From positions 2,666,001 through 2,730,000 of the forward strand of contig NZ_CP046171.1 in NCBI RefSeq assembly GCF_011801125.1: 64,000 bases of DNA, in the 5' to 3' direction. How positions within the stretch are numbered: position 1 is the stretch's first letter; each line of letters opens with the position of its first letter. The translations under genes and the position numbers were made by a program. Origin of the DNA: Nocardia brasiliensis. Lineage in GTDB: Bacteria; Actinomycetota; Actinomycetes; Mycobacteriales; Mycobacteriaceae. Shown here piece by piece: positions 1 to 7,949 of the stretch. The notes beneath the pieces were generated by a model that did not search any database, was not told the DNA's origin, and saw only the letters and a list, made by a program, of their open reading frames with translations.

Positions 1-444
1 GAGGCCAAAGAGCAGATGGACGTCTACTTCGACCGGTTCGGCGGCATCCGCGACTACCTGTACGAGGTCGTCGAGCAGGCCCGCAAGGTCGGCTACACCT
101 CCACCCTGTTCGGCCGTCGCCGCTACCTGCCCGACCTCGACTCCAGCAACCGGCAACGCCGCGAGGCCGCCGAGCGGATGGCACTCAACGCCCCCATCCA
201 GGGCACCGCCGCCGACATCATCAAGGTGGCGATGATCAACGTGCACAAGGCGATCCAGGAGGCAGGCCTGCGTTCACGCATGCTGCTCCAGATCCACGAC
301 GAACTGCTCTTCGAGGTAGCCGAAGGAGAAAAGGAAACCCTCGAGGCCCTCGCCAAGTCCCAGATGTCCGCCGCCATCCACCTCTCCGTCCCCCTCGACG
401 TCTCCGTAGGCACCGGCCGCAGCTGGGACTCCGCCGCCCACTAA
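1..444 (+). CDS. polA: DNA polymerase I, C-terminal part (5' end outside window)
   Basis: This is the last 147 residues of DNA polymerase I, the repair and Okazaki-fragment polymerase; the reading frame is open from base 1, so the gene starts upstream of the window. The segment is the end of the family-A polymerase domain: YTSTLFGRRRYLPDL, then RMALNAPIQGTAADIIKVAM (the helix that contacts the template), and the motif C region QIHDELLFEV with the catalytic HDE. It ends in TAA. In mycobacteria polA lies immediately upstream of rpsA; here about 19 kb of accessory genes separate them. Confidence 0.97.
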   Translation, partial: EAKEQMDVYFDRFGGIRDYLYEVVEQARKVGYTSTLFGRRRYLPDLDSSNRQRREAAERMALNAPIQGTAADIIKVAMINVHKAIQEAGLRSRMLLQIHDELLFEVAEGEKETLEALAKSQMSAAIHLSVPLDVSVGTGRSWDSAAH

Positions 445-477
445 CCCATCCGCCGCACGGTCCGGTGGTCGTGCGGG

Positions 478-895
478 TCCGGTAGTCGTGCGGTCCGGGT
501 GGTCGTGCGGCTGCCGTGCGGGTCCGGCCGCCGCCGTAGGTCCTGTCGCTGTGCGGCTGTCGTGCGGGTCTGGTGGTTGTGCTGGTGGTCTGGTGGTCCT
601 GCGGCTGGTGTGGGGTCTTGACGCTGTGAGGCCGATGGTCGTGGTGCTGTCGTGGGGTCTTGTCGTGGGCCTGGTTGGCGTGCGGGTCTGGTGGTCGTGC
701 GGCTGCCGTGCGGGTCCGGCCGCCGCCGTAGGCCCTGTCGCTATGCGGCTGCCGTGCGGGTCTGGTGGTTGTGCGGCCGTTGTGTGGTCCGGCCGCCGCC
801 GTAGGTCCTGTCGCTGTGCGGCTGCCGTGCGGGTCTGGTGGTTGTGCTGGTGGTCTGGTGGTCGTGCGGCTGCCGTGCGGGTCCGGCCGCCTTGC
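478..895 (+). repeat. G/T-rich imperfect repeat array after polA
   Basis: The plus strand is strongly G/T-skewed and built from repeated blocks. The block beginning GTCCGGCCGCC recurs at about 522, 714, 787 and 881, so the best full period is about 94 bp (787 to 881), with shorter subrepeats such as CTGCCGTGCGGGT and GGTCTGGTGGT between them. Both strands stay open over long stretches, but the translations are low-complexity repeats and no ribosome binding site stands out, so I do not call a gene. Clustered GG pairs could form two-tetrad quadruplexes. It begins about 35 bases after the polA stop. Confidence 0.75.
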
Positions 896-968
896 GCGTG
901 GCGTCCGGGGTATCCGACGACTCCAAATCGAGGACATACCCGGGCAGAACCCAGCCCGGAATCCTGGT

Positions 969-1039
969 CGCCTGATCACCAGGTAATGGTGGCGGCATCG
1001 CCCGAGAGGTGACCGCCACCATTACCTGGTGATCAGGCG
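969..1039 (+). repeat. Palindromic hairpin element, family 1, copy 1
   Basis: A perfect 27-bp inverted repeat (969-995 with 1013-1039) encloses a 17-base loop (996-1012). The stem contains TGATCACCAGGTAATGG. Flanking bases are also shared with copy 2: AATCCTGGTCG on the left and GCGTCCAACAG on the right. This shows the repeat unit is larger than the hairpin. There is no T-tract, so it is not an ordinary terminator. Confidence 0.9.
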
Positions 1040-1441
1040 TCCAACAGTCGGGTTCGCTGATCGGCCGCAGCTGGCTCGCGCGTCGGCCGTTAATGAGGAC
1101 TCGTCGGCCCAACCGGGTCGAGATGCGATGTGCCAGTTGGTGGTGGGGTCGAGGGCGGGCACGCATGCCGATGGTCTGGCCGCTACACCGGCCATCGCTA
1201 CGGGGCGAGCTTGCCTTGACTGGTTTGCGCGCGGTGTCGCCAGCTGCGCGGGGGTAGCGCCGGGAGTACGCGGGCTAGCGGGCCGCCTCGCGGCGTTCGC
1301 GGCCGGGTCGTGTTGCCGGTGTCCGGCTATCCGGCCAGTGCACCGGCCGCGGGTGGGACTTCGCCCGCTCCGGATGTCGCGCCCTCACGTGAGGGATCCC
1401 GGTGGCGTCTGATCGAGGGGCGCACCGGGCAGAATCCTGGT
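1040..1441. other. Gene-free stretch between two hairpin copies
   Basis: About 400 bases lie between hairpin copies 1 and 2. The only open frame starts inside the right arm of copy 1, has no ribosome binding site and translates to a Cys/Arg/Ala-rich sequence without recognisable features. I see no credible gene, RNA or operator here. Confidence 0.5.
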
Positions 1442-1444
1442 CGA

Positions 1445-1509
1445 TTGATCACCAGGTAATGGTGGCGGCATCGCCCGGGAGGTGGCCGCCACCATTACCT
1501 GGTGATCAA
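1445..1509 (+). repeat. Palindromic hairpin element, family 1, copy 2
   Basis: A perfect 24-bp inverted repeat (1445-1468 with 1486-1509) with a 17-base loop, in the same orientation as copy 1 and 473 bp downstream of it. Compared with copy 1, the outer C-G pair (972/1036) is replaced by T-A (1445/1509), so pairing is kept. The loop differs at only a few positions and keeps CATCGCCCG. Confidence 0.9.
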
Positions 1510-1668
1510 GCGTCCAACAGACGAGGCTCCCCGATCTACTCCGCCTGGCCCGCTGTCCGGTGCGCCGGCAGTGCGAGGGTTCCACCGGTTCGCCTGGTCT
1601 ACGCCAGGGATGGCACGGTCGAGTAGACCTGCTCGGGGCGCGTGAGTCGGCGGCCCTTGTCGGGCTGG

Positions 1669-2028
1669 TCATGGTTGGTCGGTGCGGGGGCGTAGGGCAT
1701 AGGCGGGAACCAGTTGACCTTGCACAACCAGATCGGGACGGCCGTCGGCGTATTGCACGCTGAATGTCACCCGCCCCATCCAGTCGCCGGCCACCGTCGG
1801 CACCCAGTGGGTCAACAGCCCGGCCCGCTCGCCCGTCATGATCACTCCCGCACCATTGGTGTGCTTGGGCGTGCCCGGATCACGGATCACGATCGCGTCC
1901 AACCGCACCCATACCGGCCGCGGCCGCACGGTAACCGCCGCCGCGTAATGCCCCACACCACCAGGCTCGACCAGCTCCGGCTCTGTACCCTCCGTCCGCG
2001 GCACCCCCGACTCTGATGTCGAACTCAT
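1669..2028 (-). CDS. Hypothetical protein, 119 aa
   Basis: I do not recognise the family. The acidic N-terminus (MSSTSESGVPRTEGTEPEL) looks disordered; the rest alternates short beta-type stretches such as VWVRLDAIVIRDPGTPKH, GRVTFSVQYADGRPDLVVQG and QLVPAYALRPR, so a small cytoplasmic beta-rich domain is likely. No signal peptide or membrane segment is seen. I chose the ATG at 2028 because GGATAGGAG lies upstream (spacing about 13, rather long); an in-frame ATG at 2085 would add 19 residues. The composition reads as real protein, unlike the neighbouring low-complexity frames. Confidence 0.6.
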   Translation of the reverse strand: MSSTSESGVPRTEGTEPELVEPGGVGHYAAAVTVRPRPVWVRLDAIVIRDPGTPKHTNGAGVIMTGERAGLLTHWVPTVAGDWMGRVTFSVQYADGRPDLVVQGQLVPAYALRPRTDQP

Positions 2029-2260
2029 GTTCGAATAGTAGCTCCTATCCTGTCCTGGAATGCTCGGTAGGTGCCCGGCATCCACGGCTCGGTGCTGGAA
2101 GCCTAGGGGGTGGGTAATGGCGATCGAGCCCCCGCGCGGGCGGGGAAGGCGTGCTGGTCGTGCGCGATGTCAGTCGCGGCGCACTCCACAATTGCCCGTT
2201 CCGGCGCGCGAAGGCCGCCGCTGGGCCGAAGGGGGCGGCGGCAGCTGCTGGTGGACGAGT

Positions 2261-2321
2261 GATCAGGAGGAACTGGTGTCACTGCCTTCTCGGCCGATGC
2301 CGCCGTCAGTTCCTCCTGATC
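2261..2321 (-). repeat. Palindromic hairpin element, family 1, diverged inverted copy 3
   Basis: Perfect 15-bp arms (2261-2275 with 2307-2321) enclose 31 bases. The whole is 61 bases, exactly the length of the core of copy 1 from GATC to GATC, and it aligns base for base with the reverse complement of copy 1. About 70 percent of positions match, including the asymmetric loop CGATGCCGCC. In the stem several changed positions are compensated on the other arm (CC/GG to GG/CC, T/A to A/T, A/T to C/G). Confidence 0.8.
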
Positions 2322-2457
2322 GTTTGACCTGTAGCTGAGTCCGGCGGTGGTCCCAGGTCTACCGTGAAGATCAAAGGGTGAGTGATGCGGGCGGTCCGGC
2401 TGTCCGTTGAGCAGGTGCCCCGAGCGCTCGATCGATGGATGATGTTCGGGGCCTTCG

Positions 2458-2700
2458 CTACTTGCCGCAGTCCGGGCGGGTGTCGAAACTGCACTGGCTG
2501 CCGGTGCTTTCGCCGATTATTCCGGTGATGAACTGGTGCAGCAGGGTTTTCGGGTTGGGGGCGACGAAGGCGGGCTCCGCGGGGCGATCGAGTTCGGCCG
2601 CGGCGGCGGTGCCCGCGCCGCCCAGCAGTGCCGCGGTCGCTACGATGGCCGCTGCGGCGATGCGTACCGAAATGGTCTGTGTCGAAGGCATTTCTCTCAC
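2458..2700 (-). CDS. Small secreted protein, 80 aa
   Basis: A typical Sec signal peptide is visible: basic start, hydrophobic stretch VRIAAAAIVATAALLGGAG and an Ala-rich cleavage region TAAAAE. The mature part is only about 45 residues (ELDRPAEPAFVAPNPKTLLH...) with two cysteines near the C-terminus (SQCSFDTRPDCGK) that could form one disulphide. Function unknown; such short exported peptides are common in nocardiae. The GTG at 2700 and the ATG at 2691 are both possible starts; the ATG gives a more usual signal peptide N-terminus. It stands alone, with hairpin copy 3 downstream. Confidence 0.7.
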   Translation of the reverse strand: MREMPSTQTISVRIAAAAIVATAALLGGAGTAAAAELDRPAEPAFVAPNPKTLLHQFITGIIGESTGSQCSFDTRPDCGK

Positions 2701-3016
2701 TTCATGTCCGTTGATGTCGGGCGATTCCGCATCGGAATGCGCCCCCGATTTTGATGACGCTCACTCTCACTGCCGAACGATTACCACCCCCTTCGGCCCG
2801 GCCGCCCCCGTGTACGACGCGTCCTCGACAGGACGATCACTGCGCACGAGATGCTACGGGCCCGCACATATCGTCGGCGTATCGAAATTCGAAGGTCATG
2901 TCGCGCTTGACAACCGAGATCGTAGGTACCGAGATCGGCCGAAGTCCGGCGCGGCAATCGCGTACCTCAGCGAAGTGAGCTGGGCGCCAACCTGTCTGGG
3001 CGCGGAGGCGGGTGCG
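2701..3016. other. Intergenic region, nothing assigned
   Basis: About 315 bases between the flavin monooxygenase and the small secreted protein, both on the minus strand. It is less GC-rich than its surroundings around 2860-2960 and must hold the promoter of the secreted protein. I see no convincing gene, terminator or operator. Confidence 0.4.
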
Positions 3017-4225
3017 CTACGGGTTGGTCGACCGGGTGCGGACGCCCGAGTCCGGCACCCCCGCGTAGTCGGGGAGTTCGACGCCGTTGAGTGCGCGCTC
3101 GATCAGCTCGGCGAACCATGCTCCGGTGAAATCGGGGGCGGGTTCGGCGTCCGGGCCGGGGAGGTCGCGGCTGTGGGCGTGCAAGCGGCCGATCTCCTGG
3201 TTGGCTTCGACGAACGAGCGCATCCGCTGCTCGTAGGCGGCGAAGCCGATCTCGGGATGCCAATCGGCGGCGGCGAGTTCGCCGGCCAGCAGGTAGGCGC
3301 CGACCAGGGCCAGTCCGGTGCCCTGCCCGGACATCGGGGACGAGCTGAACGCCGCGTCGCCGAGCAGTCCCACGCGACCTTTCGACCAGCGGTCCAGCAC
3401 CACCTGGGCGACCTGGTCGAGATAGAAGTCCGGGGCGTCGTCCAGGTGCGCGAGAATGCGCGGAGCCAGCCAGCCCATGCCGCTCATCCGCTCGCGCAGC
3501 AGGCGCTTCTGCGCTTCGGTGTCGCGGTAGTCGACGTCGAAGTTGGGCGCGGAGAAGGAGAACAGGGCCATCGCGCGGGTGGCGTCCTGGATGGGCCGCA
3601 GCATGGCGGAGCGTCCCGGCTCCTGATAGTCGATCAGCCAGCGATCCAGTTCGAATTCGTTGGGCAGACTGTAGAAGGCGAGCACGTGCCCGAGGTGCCG
3701 GACGCAGTGCTCGTGCGGCCCGAAAACCATGGCGCGCAGGGCGGAATGCAGTCCGTCCGCCCCGACCACGAGGTCGAAGCGGCGCCGATCGCCGCCGGCG
3801 AAGGTGACGTCGACGCCGTCCGCGTCCTGGGTGAGTCCGGCGATCCGGTCGTCGAAGCGATACTCGACGCTGTCGCGGGTGTCGTCGTAGAGGACCTGGG
3901 CCAGGTCGCCGCGCAGGATCTCGATCTCGGCGATGAATCCGTCGCCGCCGTCGTCGTCCGCGCGGAAGGTCTCGAGCACGTTCCCGTCCGCGTCGACGGT
4001 GTGCGCGCCCGCGGTCTCGGTGCGGGCCGCGCGCACCGCCGCGTCCAGCCCCATCCGCTGGATGACCTCCTTGGTCACCCCGCGCGCGTCCACCGCCTGA
4101 CCACCTGGACGCAGCTCGGCCGCCCGCTCCACCACGGTCACTGTCGCTCCACGCCGGTGCAGCCAATGGGCCAGCGCGGGCCCCGCGATGCTCGCTCCCG
4201 CCACCAACACCCTGATACCGCTCAC
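3017..4225 (-). CDS. FAD-dependent monooxygenase (PHBH/TetX-type), 402 aa
   Basis: A class A flavoprotein hydroxylase that would use NAD(P)H and O2 to hydroxylate an aromatic or polyketide-like substrate. The N-terminal Rossmann motif is VLVAGASIAGPALAHWLHRRG (GxSxxG variant), followed by ERAAELRPGGQAVD, the DG motif VVGADGLHSALR near residue 180, and the second FAD motif GRVGLLGDAAFSSSPMSGQG near residue 285. Length fits the family. The GTG at 4225 follows AAGGAC with good spacing; upstream in-frame starts would add a basic tail. The next gene upstream is a TetR regulator on the same strand. The substrate cannot be told from sequence. Confidence 0.88.
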   Translation of the reverse strand: MSGIRVLVAGASIAGPALAHWLHRRGATVTVVERAAELRPGGQAVDARGVTKEVIQRMGLDAAVRAARTETAGAHTVDADGNVLETFRADDDGGDGFIAEIEILRGDLAQVLYDDTRDSVEYRFDDRIAGLTQDADGVDVTFAGGDRRRFDLVVGADGLHSALRAMVFGPHEHCVRHLGHVLAFYSLPNEFELDRWLIDYQEPGRSAMLRPIQDATRAMALFSFSAPNFDVDYRDTEAQKRLLRERMSGMGWLAPRILAHLDDAPDFYLDQVAQVVLDRWSKGRVGLLGDAAFSSSPMSGQGTGLALVGAYLLAGELAAADWHPEIGFAAYEQRMRSFVEANQEIGRLHAHSRDLPGPDAEPAPDFTGAWFAELIERALNGVELPDYAGVPDSGVRTRSTNP

Positions 4226-4577
4226 TGAAATGTCCTTCGCGCCGGTCCGGACCGGTGTCCGGCTCACTCTTCCCGCACCGCGACGTCCTGGCACGGGCCA
4301 CCGCTATCGGTGTCCAACGGTATCGACGCCGGGACGCGCCGAAACTCATCGGTGCTGCTCGATCCGCGCCTCGAGCGCCCGGACGGGAACCTGACAGGGC
4401 AGATACCGACCTTAGCTGCGAACCGCGCCGGGGTGGCCAAGCCTGCGACGACGGACGCCATCGTGGCGGCGTCGGGGGCGTTCGCGCCTTGGGCATTCGG
4501 TGACGGCGGCCAGGCTGTGGCCCGCGTCGGCGCGATCGCGAGCGTCGGTGCTGCGGGCCGGGGCGGTCCGCGCGCTG
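4226..4577. other. Intergenic region, nothing assigned
   Basis: About 350 bases separate the monooxygenase start from the TetR stop. Open frames exist on both strands but lack ribosome binding sites and show no protein-like composition. I see no hairpin or operator of note. Confidence 0.4.
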
Positions 4578-5150
4578 TCAGTGCGCTTGCACGAGCCGAA
4601 CGACCGTGTCGCGCAACGACTTCTGTGCCTGTGCTACCGACATGTGGTCCGCGCGCACCTGCTCGCCCGCCGCATGGCTGACCGCGATGATCGCGGCGAC
4701 CAGCCACTGCGGGTTGGCGTCGGTATCGAATTCGCCTGCGCGGCACCCGCGTTGGATCAACTGCAGGAGCCGTGCTTCGACCGGGACGTGGCGGTCGCGG
4801 TCGCGGTGGGGCGCGAACGCGCCTAAGTGTTCGGGGCCGGGGGACTTTCGGAAGAACTGCCAGCCGACGTCCAGCATGCGCAGCAGGGCCTCGGTCGCGG
4901 TGCCGCTGTCGAGATCCGCCGCGTCCATGGCGGCGACGGCGCGCGCGGTCGTGTGATCGACGACCGCGTGCAGTAGCTCTTCGCGCGAGGCGAAGTGTGC
5001 GTACACGGTTTGACGGGTGACCCCGGCCGCGGCGGCGATGGCCGCCAGGCCGACCTCGGGTCGGTCGGCGAGCAAACGGGTTGCCGCGGCCAGGATGTCG
5101 GCCCTGCTGCGTTCGGCGTCCGCGCGCCGCTTCGCCTTCGCCTCGGTCAA
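4578..5150 (-). CDS. TetR-family repressor, 190 aa
   Basis: N-terminal helix-turn-helix: RADILAAATRLLADRPEVGLAAIAAAAGVTRQTVYAHFASREELLHAVV, with recognition helix TRQTVYAHF near residue 45; the C-terminal ligand domain is variable. The start appears to be TTG at 5150, preceded by AAGGA nine bases upstream. It is divergent from the SnoaL-like/DUF1772 pair, and two near-identical inverted repeats lie in the shared promoter region, one overlapping its own ribosome binding site. This suggests autorepression plus repression of the divergent genes. The ligand is unknown. Confidence 0.9.
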   Translation of the reverse strand: MTEAKAKRRADAERSRADILAAATRLLADRPEVGLAAIAAAAGVTRQTVYAHFASREELLHAVVDHTTARAVAAMDAADLDSGTATEALLRMLDVGWQFFRKSPGPEHLGAFAPHRDRDRHVPVEARLLQLIQRGCRAGEFDTDANPQWLVAAIIAVSHAAGEQVRADHMSVAQAQKSLRDTVVRLVQAH

Positions 5151-5152
5151 AA

Positions 5153-5206
5153 TTTACATCCTTGTCAAAGTTGATCGAACTGAACTAGCCTTTACAGTGT
5201 TGTAAG
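5153..5206. promoter_or_regulatory. Two candidate TetR operators
   Basis: Two copies of TTTACA-N4-TGT(C/A)A(A/G) occur at 5153-5168 and 5191-5206, 38 bp apart centre to centre. The second contains the exact palindrome TTACA-GTGT-TGTAA. They lie between a TetR gene and the divergent operon at 5227, where that repressor would be expected to bind. Confidence 0.65.
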
Positions 5207-5226
5207 AATTCTACCGCTGGAGTGCT

Positions 5227-5619
5227 ATGAACCACGCACCGACCCGCTCAGCCGAGCAACTCGTCGCCGCCTTTTTCTCCGACTACACCGCTGCGGCCAT
5301 GGACCTGGACAACGATCCGGCCGAGGTGATCGATCGCTTCCACACCAGCGACATCGTGCAGCTCGCCGACGGTGTCCGGCTCGACCGCGACCGCCTCGTC
5401 GCGCACATCAAGCCGGTACGAAAGAATCTGCGCGACTATCGATTCGAGGTGCACGAGGCGTTCATGGACGGCGCCCGGTTCGCCGCGCGCATGACCATCC
5501 ACGCCGAGATGCGCAATAGGGGCACCGTCGCCTCCGAGGTCTTCATGTTCGGCGAGTTCGCGCCGGACGGCAGGTTACGGCGGGCCGAACAGCTCACCAG
5601 GACGGTGCGGGGCGCATGA
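5227..5619 (+). CDS. SnoaL/NTF2-like protein, 130 aa
   Basis: Length and pattern fit the NTF2-like cone fold: an N-terminal helix (AEQLVAAFFSDYTAAAMD), then ADGVRLDRDRLVAHIKPVRKNLRDYRFEVHEAFMDGARFAARMTIHAEMRNRGTVASEVFMFGEF, the alternating-strand pattern of SnoaL-like small-molecule binding proteins. Catalysis is not certain; many family members are isomerases or hydrolases, others only bind. It is the first gene of a two-gene operon, overlapping the next gene by four bases (ATGA), and is probably controlled by the divergent TetR repressor. Confidence 0.75.
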   Translation: MNHAPTRSAEQLVAAFFSDYTAAAMDLDNDPAEVIDRFHTSDIVQLADGVRLDRDRLVAHIKPVRKNLRDYRFEVHEAFMDGARFAARMTIHAEMRNRGTVASEVFMFGEFAPDGRLRRAEQLTRTVRGA

Positions 5620-6104
5620 ACGAGACCTCGACGTTGATAGCCCCCGTGCGGGGGCTGGCGCTGCTCACCACCGGGCTGCTGGCCGGTGCGTTCGGCTACG
5701 GCGCGGCCAATATCGCACCGACCTTCCATCGGGTGCCGCTGCAGATGCGCCTGGAGTTCCACACCGAGCTGATGAAGAACAACAGCGTCAGCATGCAGCT
5801 CACCATGGCCGCGGCGGCATTGAGCTGCCTCGGGCTGACCTTCCTGCTGCGGGGCCGGGCCCGTGCCCTCGCCGGTGGCGCCGTCGCGTTGGTCGTGACG
5901 ACCTTCCTCGTCACCCGGCTGGGGAACGTGCCGATCAATCATCAGATCAACCGCTGGGTCGTGGAAGGCGCACCGGCCGACTATCTTTCGATCCTCACCC
6001 GCTGGGACTATTTCCACTATCTGCGCACCGGCACCGCGCTCGCCGCATTCCTCGGGATCATCGTGCTCGTCCTGCGGTCGCGCACTGCCGAACGCGCACA
6101 GTAG
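5616..6104 (+). CDS. DUF1772-type membrane protein (anthrone oxygenase-like), 162 aa
   Basis: A four-helix membrane protein: hydrophobic segments near residues 10-30, 65-82, 88-103 and 140-155. The conserved features of this family can be seen: a histidine in FHTELMKNN and the stretch NVPINHQINRW just after the third helix. DUF1772 includes fungal anthrone oxygenases, but most bacterial members are uncharacterised. It is translationally coupled (ATGA overlap) to the SnoaL-like gene, so the two probably act together on one small molecule. Confidence 0.78.
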   Translation: MNETSTLIAPVRGLALLTTGLLAGAFGYGAANIAPTFHRVPLQMRLEFHTELMKNNSVSMQLTMAAAALSCLGLTFLLRGRARALAGGAVALVVTTFLVTRLGNVPINHQINRWVVEGAPADYLSILTRWDYFHYLRTGTALAAFLGIIVLVLRSRTAERAQ

Positions 6105-6112
6105 CCTCGTAT

Positions 6113-6841
6113 TCAGCTGCTGTGCATGGCCTTTCGGCGCTGCGCCGCCCGATGTGACAGCACCTCGACAATGCGTTGCCAGGCTGGTGCCGCCGCGGCG
6201 ATCTGCGCGGTCACCAGCTTCAGGTAACCGGGTTGTCCGGTGGTGTGCTCATCCTCGATCGCCTGGGCGTCCAGGTCGTCGATGAGCCGGTCCACCCGCG
6301 GGTCGTGCGGATCCCAGTCGGCCGCTCGATCGCAGGCCAGATACCGGCGCACGGTCTCGGGATCGTCGAGGCCTGCGTGCTTGTCCGCGATCCGCCGGGG
6401 CAGCAGGTCCGGGTCGAGCGCCCGCATCAGGATCCACGCGTCACGTTCGAGCCGGACCCGCTGCTCGCCGATGCCGAGCCGGCGCATCCGGTCCAGGACG
6501 GCGACCACATCGGGTGGCAGGACCAGCTTTTCGCCGCTGGCCAATTCGGCGATCCGGCGGCGGTATTCGACCAACTCATCGATCTTGCGCCGCAGTGCCG
6601 CGTCGATATCGGTGATGGCGGCGTCGAATTCGGCCGGGTGCGCGTGCAGCAGCGCGTCGATCCTGGCCAGCGGGACACCGGCAGCAGCGAGTGTTCTGAT
6701 CCGGATCAGATCCACCGCCGCCTGCGGGCGGTAGCGGCGGTAGCCCGAGGCGTCGCGCTCGGGCTCGGGCAGCAAGCCGATCTGGTGGTAATGGCGCACG
6801 GTGACGCCGGCGGTGGCCGCCAGCTGGCCGATCGTGAGCAC
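6113..6841 (-). CDS. MerR-family regulator, 242 aa
   Basis: N-terminal winged helix: LTIGQLAATAGVTVRHYHQIGLLPEPERDASGYRRY, the diagnostic MerR DNA-binding region, followed by the coiled-coil dimer helix (AAVDLIRIRTLAAAGVPLARIDALL) and a 130-residue C-terminal domain without the cysteines of metal sensors. This suggests an organic ligand. The GTG at 6841 is preceded by GAGGAGG at short spacing. It follows the alpha/beta hydrolase on the same strand, separated by a large palindromic repeat element; a perfect MerR-type operator lies upstream of the hydrolase, making it the likely target. Confidence 0.88.
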   Translation of the reverse strand: MLTIGQLAATAGVTVRHYHQIGLLPEPERDASGYRRYRPQAAVDLIRIRTLAAAGVPLARIDALLHAHPAEFDAAITDIDAALRRKIDELVEYRRRIAELASGEKLVLPPDVVAVLDRMRRLGIGEQRVRLERDAWILMRALDPDLLPRRIADKHAGLDDPETVRRYLACDRAADWDPHDPRVDRLIDDLDAQAIEDEHTTGQPGYLKLVTAQIAAAAPAWQRIVEVLSHRAAQRRKAMHSS

Positions 6842-6881
6842 CTGCCTCCTCGGTTCGCGAAACGCGACGTCGAGTCTATGT

Positions 6882-7029
6882 CCCGTGTCGAAGTCCCATC
6901 CGGCGCATCCGCGGCCCAGCTCGCCGCCTGGCCGCGTCGTCACCGATACAAGCCGGTATCGGCTCCTGGTCCGCCTTGCCGGGCGACGAGCTGAACCGCG
7001 GATGCGTCCGCCGCACTTGTGACACAGGG
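6882..7029 (+). repeat. Large palindromic dispersed repeat, family 2, copy A
   Basis: About 148 bp. Long inverted arms (for example 6900-6926 with 6984-7010, 22 of 27 paired, containing GCATCCGCGG and CAGCTCG) plus outer arms around CCCGTGTC / GACACAGGG enclose a conserved centre with TATCGGCTCCTG and TCCGCCTTGCC. The same arrangement occurs at 24292-24446. It fills the gap between the hydrolase stop and the merR start. Confidence 0.8.
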
Positions 7030-7031
7030 AT

Positions 7032-7934
7032 CTAGGGGCCGCGTCGATCGACCCGGTCGACCACGTCGCGCACCGCCTGGACCACGGCATCGGGACGGTC
7101 GAAGCACAACCGGTGGTGGCAGGTGTCGGTGAGCAGCCGCTGCTCCCCGTGCGTGACCGAATCCACCAGGGCCGCATCCATTCTGGTCTTGGCTTCGTTC
7201 ATCGCCTGCCACGGCAACGGCTGGGCGGGATCGGTGCCGAGCACGGTGAGCGCGATCACCGGGACGTCCGGCAGTGCGGGCCCGGCCCGCAGTTCGGCGG
7301 CGAGCCCGGTGAGTGCGCTGCGCTCGGCGATGCCGGAGCGCAACCACGCGTCGGTGCACTTGGCCTCGACCAGCGGCCGCCGCAGGTGTTCCGGGTAGTC
7401 GGCGAGCAGCTCGGTGTGCATCGCGTGCACCATCGGGCGCAGTCGGTCGAGCTGAGCCGGATCGGGTGCACCACCCCCGATGGCGGCCGAACTCGCCTCG
7501 GGCGACATGAATTCGTCCCAGTCGTGATGAAATGCGTCCAGCCACACCAGCCCGGCGACGTCCTGCGGGAACAGCTGCGCGAACCGATACGCGTAGGCGC
7601 CGCCGAGCGAGTGCGCCGCGAAAACGTAAGGAGCGGCCAGATGTTGAGCGCGCAGCAACGCCCGCAGCTCGGTGGCCACCGCGGCAGCGCTGCGCGGCAG
7701 TGGCACCGCGTCGCTGTACCCGGTGCCGCCGCGGTCGTAGAGCACAGCCGTGGTGAACCGCGAAACCCGTTGCTGGACCCCGAAATAGTCCAACCCGACC
7801 GCGCTCGCACCAGGCAGGAACACCACCGCGGGCCCGCCTGCCCCCGCCCGGTGCGCGAAGACCCGCCGCCCTTCGATCTCGTGGAATTCGCCGATCGGTG
7901 CTACAGGCAGAGTGGATGAGGTGCTCTTGGTCAT
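7032..7934 (-). CDS. Alpha/beta hydrolase, 300 aa
   Basis: Alpha/beta-hydrolase fold: oxyanion region VVFLPGASAVGLDYF, YDRGGTGYSD, nucleophile elbow AHSLGGAYAYRF near residue 110 (Ser of S-L-G-G), an acid candidate in ALTVLGTD, and the histidine in DTCHHRLC near the end. Substrate unknown; this subfamily includes esterases, haloperoxidase-like and epoxide hydrolase-like enzymes. The ATG at 7934 is preceded by CAGGG. A perfect MerR-type operator lies about 20 bases upstream, and merR is the next gene on the strand, so hydrolase expression is probably induced through MerR. Confidence 0.88.
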   Translation of the reverse strand: MTKSTSSTLPVAPIGEFHEIEGRRVFAHRAGAGGPAVVFLPGASAVGLDYFGVQQRVSRFTTAVLYDRGGTGYSDAVPLPRSAAAVATELRALLRAQHLAAPYVFAAHSLGGAYAYRFAQLFPQDVAGLVWLDAFHHDWDEFMSPEASSAAIGGGAPDPAQLDRLRPMVHAMHTELLADYPEHLRRPLVEAKCTDAWLRSGIAERSALTGLAAELRAGPALPDVPVIALTVLGTDPAQPLPWQAMNEAKTRMDAALVDSVTHGEQRLLTDTCHHRLCFDRPDAVVQAVRDVVDRVDRRGP

Positions 7935-7949
7935 GCCGACAACCCTGCA

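Noticed and set aside
488..1012. Long open frames on both strands over the repeat array
   Set aside because: The translations are low-complexity Arg/Gly/Pro repeats, run into the hairpin element and lack ribosome binding sites. They are open because the DNA has few A/T-rich stop codons.
1029..1412. Open frame of 127 codons between hairpin copies
   Set aside because: It starts inside a hairpin arm, has no ribosome binding site and its composition does not look like a folded protein.
4264..4746. Open frames on both strands between monooxygenase and TetR genes
   Set aside because: They overlap the ends of real genes, lack ribosome binding sites and have no recognisable domains.
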